This document shows positions 17,659 through 26,833 of a DNA stretch of 64,000 bases, piece after piece (positions within the stretch are counted from its first letter, which is position 1; each line of letters opens with the position of its first letter). This stretch comes from Desulfovibrio porci (GTDB lineage Bacteria; Desulfobacterota; Desulfovibrionia; Desulfovibrionales; Desulfovibrionaceae). The position numbers and the translations under genes are program-made. The DNA lies in contig NZ_VUMH01000002.1 of the NCBI RefSeq assembly GCF_009696265.1, forward strand, positions 356,923 through 420,922, in the 5' to 3' direction. The notes beneath the pieces are model-generated. The model was not told the DNA's origin. It worked only from the letters and a program-made list of their open reading frames with translations, and ran no database searches.

Positions 17659-18435
17659 ATGCCCGTACTTATGGACGTTATGGAAAAGAAAAAGCCGCAT
17701 AAGGGGGTCTTCCTCCTCCCCAACATGATCACGACGCTGAGCATGTTTCTTGGCTTTTTGTCCATGGTCTGGGCGGTGCAGGGCCGCTTTGAGGAAGCCT
17801 GCATGGCCATTCTGGTTTCGGCCCTCATGGACGGCCTGGACGGCAAGGTGGCCCGCCTGACCAATACCGCCAGCGAATTCGGGGTGCAGTACGATTCCCT
17901 GGCCGATCTGGTGGCCTTCGGGCTTGCGCCGGCCATGCTGCTCTGGCAGTGGCAGTTGCAGACCTTCGGCCGCCTGGGCGTGGCCGCGGCCTTCATTTAC
18001 GCGGCCTGCGGGGCCTTGCGTCTGGCGCGCTTCAACGTCAGCACCGCCGCCGTGGGCAAGCGCTTTTTCATCGGCCTGCCCATTCCGGCGGGCGGCTGCA
18101 CTGTGGTGACCTTCGTCTTTTTCGCCTCGCTGTTTCCGGATCTTCTGAATTCGGTCACGCCCTATTTCGCCCTGCTGCTTTCCGTGGGCGTGGGCGTGCT
18201 GATGGTCAGCCGCGTGCGCTATTTCTCCTTCAAGGAGTATGACTTTCTGCGCGCCCATCCCCTCCGCACCATGGTGACTTTTCTTTTCCTTCTCGCCCTG
18301 GTGGTTTCCCTTCCCCGCCTGTTCGGCTTCCTGCTCTGCGCCATTTATATTGCGGGAGGACTCATCTACACCTTTGTGATCCTGCCCCGCCGCAACCGTC
18401 AGCTACTACGCGCCCTATCGCCCCAGAGCGATTAA
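17659..18435 (+). CDS. pssA: CDP-diacylglycerol-serine O-phosphatidyltransferase
   Basis: This 258-residue integral membrane enzyme joins CDP-diacylglycerol and serine to give phosphatidylserine. The CDP-alcohol phosphotransferase motif DG(x2)AR(x8)G(x3)D(x3)D appears as DGLDGKVARLTNTASEFG followed by the YDSLAD segment. About seven hydrophobic helices follow, and an early LPNMITTLSMFLGF helix is typical of the family. The start is either 17659 or the internal ATG at 17680; neither ribosome site is strong. With psd just upstream it completes the phosphatidylethanolamine branch. Confidence 0.93.
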   Translation: MPVLMDVMEKKKPHKGVFLLPNMITTLSMFLGFLSMVWAVQGRFEEACMAILVSALMDGLDGKVARLTNTASEFGVQYDSLADLVAFGLAPAMLLWQWQLQTFGRLGVAAAFIYAACGALRLARFNVSTAAVGKRFFIGLPIPAGGCTVVTFVFFASLFPDLLNSVTPYFALLLSVGVGVLMVSRVRYFSFKEYDFLRAHPLRTMVTFLFLLALVVSLPRLFGFLLCAIYIAGGLIYTFVILPRRNRQLLRALSPQSD

Positions 18436-18551
18436 GGCTGCGTAACGGTTCGCCGCCCGTCGGGCGGAATGACGCGCTCCCTGGACAGCCGCCCTTTACG
18501 GCGGCCGTTATGCAAGCATATATACCTTGTCACACCAGAGGAGTATGAACC

Positions 18552-20099
18552 ATGAAAAATCGCGTCTACTTTTTTGACACCACCTTGCGCGACGGCGAGC
18601 AATCGCCCGGCGCCACCATGAATCTGCAGGAAAAACTGCGTCTGGCCCATCAGTTGGAAGTGCTGGGCGTGGATATCATGGAAGCGGGCTTTCCGGCCTC
18701 CAGTCCCGGCGACTTTGAAGCCGTGCGGACCATCGCCGCCCAGGCCGGCGACATTCAGGTGGCCGGTCTGGCCCGTTGCGTGGAAAGCGACATCGACCGT
18801 TGCTGGGAAGCCGTGAAAGACGCCCGGAATCCGCGCATCCATATCTTCCTGTCCACCTCCCCCCTGCACATGAAGCACAAGTTGCGCAAAGACCCCGAGG
18901 ACGTGCTCAGGATGGCCGTGGAAGGGGTCAGACGTTGCGCCTCCTATACGGACAATGTGGAATTTTCCGCCGAGGATTTCTCCCGCTCGGAACGTGAGTT
19001 CCTCTGCCGCATCGTGGAGGCGACCATCAACGCCGGGGCCACCACCATCAACCTGCCGGACACCGTGGGCTATGCCCAGCCTGAGGAATTCGCTTCTCTG
19101 GTGGATTACGTGATCAAAAACACGCCCAACAGCGACAAGGCCATCTTCAGCGTGCACTGTCACGATGATCTGGGTCTGGGCGTGGCCAACACTTTGGCCG
19201 CCCTCAGGGTGGGCGTGCGCCAGGCCGAGGTGACCCTTAACGGCATCGGCGAGCGCGCGGGCAACGCGGCCCTGGAGGAAGTGGCCATGGCCCTGGGCGT
19301 GCGGCGGGACTACTACGGCCTGGAGCACGGCATCAAAACCGAGCAGCTCTATCCTTCCTGCCGTCTGCTTTCCATGATTATCGGCCAGCCCATCCCCAAC
19401 AACAAATCCATTGTGGGGGCCAACGCTTTCGCGCACGAGTCCGGCATCCATCAGGACGGCATGCTCAAAAACCGTGAAACGTACGAAATTATGACCCCGC
19501 AGTCCGTGGGCCGTACCGAGAGCAATCTGGTCATCGGCAAGCACTCGGGCCGCAACGCCGTGCGCAACAAGTTCGAGAGTATGGGCTACAAGCTGGACGA
19601 CGAGCAGCTCAACCTGGTCTTCGAGGCCGTGAAACAGTTGGCCGACCGCAAAAAGACCCTGCATGACGACGACCTCATGGCCCTGGTCCAGCAGGAAATC
19701 TACCGCATCCCGGACCGTCTGCGCCTGCGTCATGTCAGTGTGCAGAGCTCGGACGCCGGCGGCGTGCCGCCCACGGCCGCGGTGATCATGGATGTGGACG
19801 GCATGGAAAAGAGCGGCGCGGGCTTCGGCGTGGGGCCGGTGGACGCCCTGTTCAACGTCATCGCCGACATGGTGGGCCGCGAGCCGGAGCTGGAGCAGTA
19901 TGCCATCAACGCCATCACCGGCGGCACCGACGCTCTGGGCGAGGTTACCGTGCGCATCAGGGAGAACGGGCATTCCGCCGTGGGCCGGGGCACGCATCCG
20001 GATATTTTCGTGGCCAGCGCCAGGGCCTATGTGGACGCCCTGAACCATCTGGCAAAACGGGAAGAGGAAGGTTGTCGCCTTCACTGCCAACACGACTGA
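18552..20099 (+). CDS. leuA: 2-isopropylmalate synthase
   Basis: LeuA condenses acetyl-CoA with 2-ketoisovalerate, the committed step of leucine synthesis. The 515-residue product has the FDTTLRDGEQSPG signature at residues 7-19, the metal-binding HCHDDLG and NGIGERAGNA motifs, and a C-terminal regulatory domain (about 390-515) that normally binds leucine. AGAGGAGT precedes the ATG. The 116-base leader contains two GC hairpins (near 18452-18470 and 18487-18510), which could be terminator or attenuator parts. The gene heads leuA-leuC-leuD-leuB, and its TGA stop lies inside the long inverted repeat at 20096-20210. Confidence 0.96.
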   Translation: MKNRVYFFDTTLRDGEQSPGATMNLQEKLRLAHQLEVLGVDIMEAGFPASSPGDFEAVRTIAAQAGDIQVAGLARCVESDIDRCWEAVKDARNPRIHIFLSTSPLHMKHKLRKDPEDVLRMAVEGVRRCASYTDNVEFSAEDFSRSEREFLCRIVEATINAGATTINLPDTVGYAQPEEFASLVDYVIKNTPNSDKAIFSVHCHDDLGLGVANTLAALRVGVRQAEVTLNGIGERAGNAALEEVAMALGVRRDYYGLEHGIKTEQLYPSCRLLSMIIGQPIPNNKSIVGANAFAHESGIHQDGMLKNRETYEIMTPQSVGRTESNLVIGKHSGRNAVRNKFESMGYKLDDEQLNLVFEAVKQLADRKKTLHDDDLMALVQQEIYRIPDRLRLRHVSVQSSDAGGVPPTAAVIMDVDGMEKSGAGFGVGPVDALFNVIADMVGREPELEQYAINAITGGTDALGEVTVRIRENGHSAVGRGTHPDIFVASARAYVDALNHLAKREEEGCRLHCQHD

Positions 20100-20210
20100 C
20101 ATTTGGCGTTTTTTGCCGCCCACGGTGTCAGGCCGCGCGGCCCGGCTTGATTACATAGTCGGCTATGCGCCCGGCCTGCCTTGTCGGCGACGAAAAACGC
20201 ATAAATGTCA
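20096..20210. repeat. Long imperfect inverted repeat between leuA and leuC
   Basis: The left arm begins with CTGACATTT, which includes the leuA stop, and continues through GGCGTTTTTTGCCGCC. The right arm is its near-complement, ending CGAAAAACGCATAAATGTCAG. The middle also shows complementary GGCC-rich blocks around a CATAG/CTATG pair. The transcript would fold into one long hairpin of about 115 nt. It could be a mobile miniature element, a RNA processing site or a partial terminator that sets the leuA to leuC ratio. Confidence 0.7.
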
Positions 20211-20260
20211 GGAGGGAAGTGAACAAGTTTTTTTGTTTTGGAGATACAAGGAGTTTGAAC

Positions 20261-21520
20261 ATGCCTCAGACGCTTGCGCAGAAAATTTTGCAAGCCCATA
20301 CCGACGAGGCCGTGCGAAGCGACGGCCAGATCGTTCAGTGTCGGGTATCCATGGTGCTGGCCAACGACATCACCGGGCCGCTGGCCATCAAGTCGTTTCG
20401 CGGCATGGGCGCGGAAAAGGTTTTCGACAAGGACAAAATCGCCTTGGTCATGGACCATTTCACGCCCCAGAAGGACATCGATTCGGCCAATCAGGTGCTG
20501 ATCAGTCGCAAGTTCGCGGAAGAGCAGGGCATCACTCACTATTACGAGGGCGGCGACTGCGGGGTGGAGCACACCCTGCTGCCCGAGCAGGGGCTGGTGG
20601 GCCCCGGTGATCTGGTCATCGGCGCGGACAGCCATACCTGCACCTATGGCGGCATCGGGGCCTTCGCCACGGGCATGGGCTCCACGGACATCGCGGCGGC
20701 CATGGCCCTGGGCGAAACCTGGCTCAAGGTGCCGCCCACCATCCGGGTCAACATCCGGGGCGAGATGCCCCGCTGGCTGCGCGGCAAGGACCTCATGCTG
20801 CTGCTCATCGGGGCCATCGGCGTGGACGGGGCTTTGTACAAGGCCCTGGAATTCGGGGGCCCGGTCATTGACGCTCTGGATGTGGAAGGCCGTCTGACCA
20901 TGGCCAATATGGCTATTGAGGCCGGCGGCAAGGCGGGCCTTTTTGCCGTGGACGCCCAGACCCGCGCCTATTGCGCGGAGCACGGCCCCGGCCTGGACAT
21001 GGAACTGGCCGCCGACCCGGACGCGGTCTACGAGCGCGTGGTGGACATCGACGTCACGGGCCGGGAGCCGGTGGTGGCCTGTCCGCATCTGCCCTCCAAC
21101 GTGAAGCCCGTCTCCGAAGTCGGGGACACGCCCATCCAGCAGGTGGTCATCGGTTCCTGCACCAACGGCCGTATCAGCGACATGCGCGACGCGGCGGCGG
21201 TGCTGCGCGGCCGCAAGGTGGACAAAAAGGTGCGCTGCATCGTGCTGCCTTCCACGCCCACAGTCTGGAAGCAGTGCCTGAAAGAAGGCCTTATGGAAGT
21301 CTTCATGGACGCGGGCTGCATTGTGGGGCCCTGCACCTGCGGGCCCTGCCTGGGCGGCCATACCGGCATTCTGGGCGACGGCGAGCGCGCCGTGGCCACC
21401 ACCAACCGCAACTTCAAGGGCCGCATGGGCAGCCTTTCTTCCGAGGTCTACCTGGCCAGCCCGGTGGTGGCGGCGGCGAGTGCGGTGGCGGGTAAGGTCG
21501 CTTCCCCCGATGCATTGTAA
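20261..21520 (+). CDS. leuC: 3-isopropylmalate dehydratase, large subunit
   Basis: LeuC is the iron-sulfur subunit of isopropylmalate isomerase and works with LeuD. The 419-residue product is aconitase-like, with [18 protein letters not shown] and GSCTNGR; the first cluster cysteine lies in VIGSCTNGR and the CxxC pair in [10 protein letters not shown]. The shorter length and motif set fit the bacterial/archaeal LeuC2 or HacA-like branch rather than the 466-residue E. coli type. AAGGAG places the start at 20261, not at 20165. It follows leuA after the inverted-repeat spacer. Confidence 0.95.
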   Translation: MPQTLAQKILQAHTDEAVRSDGQIVQCRVSMVLANDITGPLAIKSFRGMGAEKVFDKDKIALVMDHFTPQKDIDSANQVLISRKFAEEQGITHYYEGGDCGVEHTLLPEQGLVGPGDLVIGADSHTCTYGGIGAFATGMGSTDIAAAMALGETWLKVPPTIRVNIRGEMPRWLRGKDLMLLLIGAIGVDGALYKALEFGGPVIDALDVEGRLTMANMAIEAGGKAGLFAVDAQTRAYCAEHGPGLDMELAADPDAVYERVVDIDVTGREPVVACPHLPSNVKPVSEVGDTPIQQVVIGSCTNGRISDMRDAAAVLRGRKVDKKVRCIVLPSTPTVWKQCLKEGLMEVFMDAGCIVGPCTCGPCLGGHTGILGDGERAVATTNRNFKGRMGSLSSEVYLASPVVAAASAVAGKVASPDAL

Positions 21521-21523
21521 AAG

Positions 21524-21625
21524 CGTATCGGATGGAACTGTGCGGCTGTACTAAAAGTTTCAGGAAAGATGGGAGGGAAGAGGGGGAATCCTTTTCCCAA
21601 AGGGTTTCCTTCCCTCAAATCTCTC
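21524..21625. repeat. Hairpin repeat in leuC-leuD spacer (family B)
   Basis: The spacer contains a palindrome at 21573-21616, with GAGGGAAG on the left and its near-complement CTTCCCTC on the right, separated by an A/T-rich tip (TTTTCCCAAA). The flank 21550-21572, with an AAAAGTTTCAGGAAAGATGGG segment, resembles the flank of the second hairpin in the leuD-leuB spacer (AAAGTTTTAGGGAGGATGGG). I therefore treat it as a half-copy of the same repeat family. Confidence 0.6.
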
Positions 21626-21639
21626 CAGAGGGTCAAAGC

Positions 21640-22137
21640 ATGAACTACAAAGGCAAGGCCCACAAAGTGGGCGAACATATTGATACGGACGCCATCATTC
21701 CGGCGCGTTTTCTGGTGACCAGCGACGCCAAAAAACTGGGCGAGAACTGCATGTCCGGCCTGGAGCCGGACTGGGTCAAGCGCGTGGCGCCGGGCGACAT
21801 TCTGGTGGCCGGGCGCAACTTCGGCTGCGGTTCCTCGCGCGAGCACGCGCCCATTGCCATTCTGGGCGCGGGCATGCCCGTGGTCATCGGCCACAGCTTC
21901 GCGCGCATCTTCTACCGCAACGCCTTCAACATGGGTCTGCTGCTCATGGAAGTGGGCGATGAGGTGGACAAGCTCAACGACGGCGATGAGCTGGAAATCG
22001 ACGCCGCCACGGGCCGCATCCGCGACCTGACCAACGGCGCGGAAATCACCTGCCCGCCGCTGCCCCCGTCCATGGTCGCCATTCTGGCCAAGGGGGGCTT
22101 GGTGGGCTATGTGAAGGAACGCCTGGCCAAGGCGTAA
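21640..22137 (+). CDS. leuD: 3-isopropylmalate dehydratase, small subunit
   Basis: The 165-residue product is the LeuD swivel domain that pairs with LeuC. It opens with [19 protein letters not shown] and contains the [14 protein letters not shown] loop that completes the isomerase active site. Length matches the short LeuD type that goes with the 419-residue LeuC. The frame is open from 21532, but the ATG at 21640 gives the family N-terminus and has AGAGGG upstream. It lies between two repeat-containing spacers in the leu operon. Confidence 0.95.
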   Translation: MNYKGKAHKVGEHIDTDAIIPARFLVTSDAKKLGENCMSGLEPDWVKRVAPGDILVAGRNFGCGSSREHAPIAILGAGMPVVIGHSFARIFYRNAFNMGLLLMEVGDEVDKLNDGDELEIDAATGRIRDLTNGAEITCPPLPPSMVAILAKGGLVGYVKERLAKA

Positions 22138-22140
22138 TGT

Positions 22141-22320
22141 TTTTTTGCGGGGGAGAAACCTGTTTGGAAAAAGGTTCTCTCCCCCGCGCCCCTGCTTCCA
22201 AAAACTTTTGCCAGAGCGCCGTTCCGTCCGGAATGACGCCGGAGCGACTGAAAGTTTTAGGGAGGATGGGGGTGCGGGGGAAGGGAGACCCTTTTTCAAA
22301 AGGATCTCCCTTCCCCCGCG
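22141..22320. repeat. Double hairpin repeat in leuD-leuB spacer (family B)
   Basis: Two strong hairpins face each other. The first spans 22147-22187 (arms GCGGGGGAGA..AACCT and AGGTT..TCTCCCCCGC); the second spans 22274-22319 (arms GCGGGGGAAGGGAGA and its complement). The sequence between them is also roughly complementary across its centre, so the whole 180 bases form one large imperfect palindrome. The second half resembles the leuC-leuD spacer repeat. Confidence 0.7.
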
Positions 22321-22347
22321 ATGTCATGTGCAAAAAAGGATTACTCA

Positions 22348-23421
22348 ATGAACAAGACCATCTGCCTGTTGCCCGGCGACGGCATCGGCCCGGAAATTCT
22401 CGCCCAGGGAGCCAGCGTGCTGGCGGCTGTGGCCCAGAAGTTCGGCCACATGTTTGATTTTGACGAAGCCCTCATCGGCGGGGCCGCCGTGGACGCCACC
22501 GGCTCGCCTCTGCCGGAGGAGACTGTGGAAAAATGTCGCAAGGCCGACGCCGTGTTCCTGGCCGCCGTGGGCGGTCCCAAATGGGACGGCCTGAAGCCGG
22601 AGCAGCGGCCCGAAAAGGGCTTGCTGGGCATCCGCAAGGCCCTGGGCCTGTTTGCCAACCTGCGTCCGGCCCTGCTGCTGCCTGAACTGGCCGGGGCCTG
22701 CCTGCTGCGTCCGGACGTGGCGGCCAAGGGTCTGGACCTGATCGTGGTGCGGGAGCTCACGGGCGACATCTATTTCGGCGAGCCGCGCGGCGTGGAAATG
22801 CGCAACGGCCGCCGTACCGGCTACAACACCATGATTTATGACGAGGAAGAGATCCGCCGCATCGCCAAAGTGGCCTTTGAGACGGCCCGCCAGCGTCGCC
22901 GCAAGGTCTGCTCGGTGGAAAAGAGCAATGTGCTGGAGACCTCGCGCCTCTGGAAGGAAGTGGTGCTGGAAACTCACAAGGATTACGCCGACGTGGAGCT
23001 TTCCCACATGTATGTGGACAACGCGGCCATGCAGCTGGTGCGCGATCCCTCACAGTTCGACGTAATCCTCACCGGCAACATCTTCGGCGACATTCTTTCC
23101 GACGAGGCCTCGGTGATCACCGGTTCTCTGGGCATGCTGCCCTCGGCCTCCGTGGGCGCGTCCGGGCCGGGTCTGTTCGAACCCATTCACGGTTCCGCGC
23201 CGGATATCGCGGGCCGGGACAAGGCCAATCCTCTGGCCACCATTCTTTCCGGCGCCATGCTGCTGCGTCTCGGCTTTCACCTCACCGAGGAGGCGGAGTG
23301 CATTGAAAACGCCGTGCGTCGCGCCCTGCGCGACGGCTTCCGCACCGGCGACATCATGGAGCCGGGCATGATCCAGGTGGGCTGCGAGGCCATGGGGCGC
23401 AAGGTCATCGAGAGGTTGTGA
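22348..23421 (+). CDS. leuB: 3-isopropylmalate dehydrogenase
   Basis: LeuB oxidises and decarboxylates 3-isopropylmalate with NAD to give 2-ketoisocaproate, the last dedicated step before leucine. The 357-residue product starts [12 protein letters not shown], has [15 protein letters not shown], the catalytic region [13 protein letters not shown] and the [12 protein letters not shown] plus [10 protein letters not shown] motifs. AAGGA precedes the ATG at 22348; the upstream frame opening at 22321 is not needed. It closes the operon, with a terminator just downstream. Confidence 0.97.
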   Translation: MNKTICLLPGDGIGPEILAQGASVLAAVAQKFGHMFDFDEALIGGAAVDATGSPLPEETVEKCRKADAVFLAAVGGPKWDGLKPEQRPEKGLLGIRKALGLFANLRPALLLPELAGACLLRPDVAAKGLDLIVVRELTGDIYFGEPRGVEMRNGRRTGYNTMIYDEEEIRRIAKVAFETARQRRRKVCSVEKSNVLETSRLWKEVVLETHKDYADVELSHMYVDNAAMQLVRDPSQFDVILTGNIFGDILSDEASVITGSLGMLPSASVGASGPGLFEPIHGSAPDIAGRDKANPLATILSGAMLLRLGFHLTEEAECIENAVRRALRDGFRTGDIMEPGMIQVGCEAMGRKVIERL

Positions 23422-23427
23422 CGACGC

Positions 23428-23454
23428 AAGGCGGGTGCGCAAGCGCCCGCCTTT
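23428..23454 (+). terminator. Terminator after leuB
   Basis: An eight-base stem, AAGGCGGG pairing with CCCGCCTT, encloses a ten-base loop and begins seven bases after the leuB stop. The T-run is short, so efficiency is uncertain, but the position fits the end of the leu operon. Confidence 0.6.
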
Positions 23455-23475
23455 CATATCCGCGGGGAGGGAGAT

Positions 23476-24594
23476 GTGCGTAGCCGCAACACTATACTTG
23501 CTTCGGTGCTGGCGTTTCTGTTGATTGTCTTTGGGACGTTGCAAGGCCGTTGCGAAGATGCGCGCAAGCAGCTATGGGAAGTGGCGCATGGAACGGCATT
23601 TGATACAATCCGGTTTACAGGCAGTGAGGCTCAACTCAGAGAGTACATGGAGCCTCTGGGAAAAATGCCCGGACAATGTCTGACCGGCGGCTATCTTGAC
23701 CGCGGTGTGGAGAAATTTTTTTCTAAACAAGGCGTTTTCGCTTATTCTGAAAGTGAGCTTGAAATGTCGCCGGAGTGCGACTGCATAGATGGGTATCTGG
23801 AGGATCGAGCCAACAATTTTCTTTTTACCCATGGCGACGGTCCTCCCTGTGGCTGTTACCGGCTTACCGTCAGCCGCGCTTTCCCCCGGAAAAAGGGCAA
23901 GACGCTCGTGCTGGGCCATGCCTGGAGGGGATGTGCCGAGGAGGACGGCATTATTGCTTCCGAACCTCCCGCCTCTTTTCTTCCTCCGGATTTAACTCCG
24001 CAATCCTTTTTGAAAGAGAGCGAGATCGCCGGACCGGAGGAATTTTCACTCTTTATCCTGCGCCTTCTGCCGTCGCGCACGGGGCTGACCGTGACGGCGC
24101 GGCTGGACCCGCTGCCGCTGGGCTTGTTGCAGCCGCCTTTGCAAAAAGGTTTTCGGCATACTATGGACGTTGAATATCCTTATACCGAAAGGGGGGATAT
24201 GCTCACATTCGGCGCCATTGCTCTCTATGGCGGCTCAAAGATGGACAAGGCGCTTGCCGACGAAAGCTGCGATACTCTTACCGGAAAAGATTTGGAAGAG
24301 GCCATCGCCATTGCCGCTGCGTTGGAAAAGGAAAGAATCCCCGATGGGCCGCCCCGATTTCCCTTGAGCATTTCCGGCAAGCCGAGCGAGTACAGCCTGG
24401 AGCGCTTCAAGGAGGAGTTCCGTCATGCCCTTGGCGTATACCGGGCCGTCAGCAAGCAGGCCTGGCGGGACATCATCCTGCAATGGAACAGGGACACGGG
24501 GCGTTTTCAGATCAAGAGGCATGCACGGCCCATACCCCCAATGACCTTCCGTGAATTTCTGCTGCGGGTTGATTATTATTCCCCGGTGTGCTGA
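23476..24594 (+). CDS. Secreted protein of unknown function, 372 aa
   Basis: I do not recognise this family. The product begins with a clear signal peptide (basic MRSRN, then a hydrophobic stretch to about residue 20), so it is exported. The mature part contains several cysteines, some clustered as CDC and CGC near residues 97-135, which may form disulfides in the periplasm. No repeats or membrane segments are seen. GTG at 23476, preceded by GGGGAGGGA, is the best start. It stands alone between the leu operon and a convergent transporter gene. Base composition is a little less GC-rich than its neighbours. Confidence 0.65.
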   Translation: MRSRNTILASVLAFLLIVFGTLQGRCEDARKQLWEVAHGTAFDTIRFTGSEAQLREYMEPLGKMPGQCLTGGYLDRGVEKFFSKQGVFAYSESELEMSPECDCIDGYLEDRANNFLFTHGDGPPCGCYRLTVSRAFPRKKGKTLVLGHAWRGCAEEDGIIASEPPASFLPPDLTPQSFLKESEIAGPEEFSLFILRLLPSRTGLTVTARLDPLPLGLLQPPLQKGFRHTMDVEYPYTERGDMLTFGAIALYGGSKMDKALADESCDTLTGKDLEEAIAIAAALEKERIPDGPPRFPLSISGKPSEYSLERFKEEFRHALGVYRAVSKQAWRDIILQWNRDTGRFQIKRHARPIPPMTFREFLLRVDYYSPVC

Positions 24595-24642
24595 AAGCCC
24601 GCAGCCGAAAGGCGGCGAAGCCATATGCGCGGTTACTTTGCT

Positions 24643-25536
24643 TCAGGCCTGCGCCCGGTGTAAAAATCTCCGAATCTGCCCGCCCAGCATGACCAGCAGC
24701 ACCGAGGCCGCGATGAGGGCCACGCCGCCCGCCAGGGCCGGGCTGAAGGGTTCCCCGAACACCAGTATGCCCACTGTGACGGCGGTGAGCGGCTCCATGA
24801 CGCCCAGGACGGAGGTCATGGTGGAGCCAATGCGCTGGATGGCCAGAATCAGGGTGAGATTGGAGAGCACGGCGGTGACCACGGCCAGCAGGGCGGCGAT
24901 TCCCAATTCCCGCCAGGAGCTCAGCGCCTGGAACCTGCCGGTACACAGAGCGTTGACCAGGGAAAGCACGGCGCTGAACAGCATCACGTAAAAGGTCATC
25001 ACCAGGCCGCTCATGTTCGGGATGCGCGCTGTCTGGATGCCGACGATATACAGGGAGTTGCACAGCGCGGACAAAAGCATCATGCCCACGCCCAGCAGGC
25101 TGATGCTCCGGCCGCCGTCGCTTGGGCCGCCGCTGAGCAGCGCCACCCCGGACACGGCCAGGACGATGGACAGGGCGATGGTCCAGGAAAAGCGCTCATG
25201 GAAGAAGACGATCATAATCAGCATGACCATGACCGGATAGAGAAACTGGAGCGTGGCGGCCACGCCGCTGGGCAGATAGCTGAAGGCCCAGAAAAAGAGC
25301 AGGGCGGCCAGCATGTACATGATGCTCAGGCCCGCCAGCTTGCAGAGGTCCACGCCGCGTGCGCGAAAGCATTCGCCGCGCGCGGCCAGCAGACCCCAGA
25401 GCGTGATGGAGGCGATGCAGAAACGGTAGAACAGGGCGGATTCGGCCGTCACGCCCGCGTGCAGCAGCGGCAGGGTGAAGAGCGGGATCAGCCCGAACGT
25501 AGCGGATGAAAGCAAGCCGAGAAAAAAGCCCATCAA
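24643..25536 (-). CDS. EamA-family (DMT) transporter
   Basis: This 297-residue protein has ten hydrophobic helices arranged as two EamA repeats of about 140 residues, typical of the drug/metabolite transporter superfamily. The second repeat has a LTAVTVGILVFGE segment, the usual EamA end motif. Such proteins usually export amino acids, other metabolites or drugs, but substrate cannot be read here. It is a single gene, convergent with the secreted unknown protein and separated from rlpA by a hairpin terminator. Confidence 0.85.
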   Translation of the reverse strand: MMGFFLGLLSSATFGLIPLFTLPLLHAGVTAESALFYRFCIASITLWGLLAARGECFRARGVDLCKLAGLSIMYMLAALLFFWAFSYLPSGVAATLQFLYPVMVMLIMIVFFHERFSWTIALSIVLAVSGVALLSGGPSDGGRSISLLGVGMMLLSALCNSLYIVGIQTARIPNMSGLVMTFYVMLFSAVLSLVNALCTGRFQALSSWRELGIAALLAVVTAVLSNLTLILAIQRIGSTMTSVLGVMEPLTAVTVGILVFGEPFSPALAGGVALIAASVLLVMLGGQIRRFLHRAQA

Positions 25537-25580
25537 TGCCTCCGCCCGGAGCCATACAGGAGATCGCGTCGCCGTGCAAG

Positions 25581-25610
25581 AAGGCCGCCCGGCAGATGCC
25601 GGGCGGCCTT
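25581..25610 (-). terminator. Hairpin terminator after rlpA
   Basis: A 13-bp perfect stem, AAGGCCGCCCGGC with its complement around the loop AGAT, lies 30 bases past the rlpA stop. On the minus strand it is followed by TTCTTGC, a modest T-tract. Confidence 0.65.
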
Positions 25611-25640
25611 TCGCATCAAATAGTTACGGAGCGGCGGGCG

Positions 25641-26426
25641 CTAGCGTGAGCTGTCCAGTACCACTTCCGCCTCGGGATGGGCCTGACGCAACGCTTCGTG
25701 CATGGCGGCGGCATCGGCGAAGGCGCGGAACGGCCCCACCTTTTCGTCGCCCATGCCGGCGCTGTAGCGCACGTAATAGGCCTGATCGGCCTTGAGCGGG
25801 GTGCCGCTTTCGTCGCTGACCACTTCCACGTCAACCTTGCCCACGCCGCGCTTGCTCAGGTCAAGCTGCTTGGCGGCGGCATAGGAGAGGTCGATGATCC
25901 GGCCGCGCACATAGGGGCCGCGGTCCGTCACACAGACCATGACGCTTTTGCCGTTGTCCTGATCCGTGACCTTGACCACCGTGCCGATGGGCAGGGTGCG
26001 GTGGGCCGCGGTGAAGGTGTACATATCGTAATCGACGCCGCTGGCCGTGGCCCCGCCGTGAAAGTCACGGCCGTACCAGGAAGCTTTGCCCGTCAGCAGT
26101 TCGCTGCCTTGAGCGCGCTTGAGCCAGATCTCGCGGTTATCCACGCTCTGGCGGATGTCGTCGGCTTTGCGCTGCTTTTTGCTTTTCGCGCTACGGGAAT
26201 GTTTTTTACGCGAATTTTTATCTTTGCTGCTGACGGCGCGGCTTTTGCGCGCGGAAGAGACGTCTTTTTTGCTTTTTTTAGCGGAGGGAGATTGGGCTTC
26301 TATGCCGGATTTCCGGCTTTTGGCTTGGGGAGCGCTTTGTGAAGCCGCTTCGGCGTTCATGGGGGCGGCAAGGGCCAGGCAAAGGGCCAGGGCCGCCCCT
26401 ATGGAAAGCCAGCGTGAATACTTCAT
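25641..26426 (-). CDS. rlpA: RlpA-like septal ring lytic transglycosylase
   Basis: The 261-residue product has a signal peptide ending near AEAAS, a long lysine- and serine-rich linker (about residues 30-100), and a double-psi beta-barrel domain with the RlpA signature ASWYGRDFHGG, FTAAHRTLPIGT and VTDRGPYVRGRIIDLS. RlpA cleaves naked glycan strands of peptidoglycan at division sites. There is no lipobox, so it is likely periplasmic, and no C-terminal SPOR domain is obvious; a short C-terminal region about residues 190-261 may be a reduced one. AAGGAG fixes the ATG at 26426. Confidence 0.85.
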   Translation of the reverse strand: MKYSRWLSIGAALALCLALAAPMNAEAASQSAPQAKSRKSGIEAQSPSAKKSKKDVSSARKSRAVSSKDKNSRKKHSRSAKSKKQRKADDIRQSVDNREIWLKRAQGSELLTGKASWYGRDFHGGATASGVDYDMYTFTAAHRTLPIGTVVKVTDQDNGKSVMVCVTDRGPYVRGRIIDLSYAAAKQLDLSKRGVGKVDVEVVSDESGTPLKADQAYYVRYSAGMGDEKVGPFRAFADAAAMHEALRQAHPEAEVVLDSSR

Positions 26427-26833
26427 GGTAACTCCTTGGTTTGTGTTCGAGGCTGCCCGCCAAGACAGGCAGCGCAACAGAACGATGCGCCGCATATCTT
26501 GAAAAGAACCGGACGGGTCGCGCCCGCGACCCTGACCCCAAGGGCTCTCCCGGTGGCCTGGAAACGCGTCCGCGCGTCTGTGCCGCCCGCCTGCAAGGGG
26601 AATGCCTTTTCTTATTGCATAGACTATACCGCAAAAAAAACGCCTCTGTCAAATCAGTGAAAATTTTTTATTATCAGTTGGTTAGAAAAAGTTTAGAAAG
26701 AAATTCCGCCTCTCGCCGGGCCGCTCCGCATCCGCCTGACGTTCACGTGCCGCCTGGGTGCCGGCCAAAAAAATGCCGCCCCTTTGGGGGGCGGCATAAG
26801 TATGGCGGTAAATAAAAGCTGAAAACGCGAATC
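26427..26833. other. Intergenic region between rlpA and purL
   Basis: This 407-base stretch holds the purL terminator near its right end and, about 26630-26700, an AT-rich patch (runs such as AAATTTTTTATTATCAG) that is a reasonable place for the rlpA promoter. I see no gene; the short open frames have no ribosome site. Confidence 0.6.
26766..26796 (-). terminator. Rho-independent terminator after purL
   Basis: On the minus strand a GC-rich stem, ATGCCGCCCC pairing with GGGGCGGCAT, is followed by seven T. It lies 38 bases past the purL stop and is a textbook intrinsic terminator. Confidence 0.88.

Noticed and set aside
18436..18551. Leucine attenuator with a leader peptide ahead of leuA
   Set aside because: Two GC hairpins exist, but I found no short frame rich in leucine codons and no clear T-run, so attenuation is not supported.
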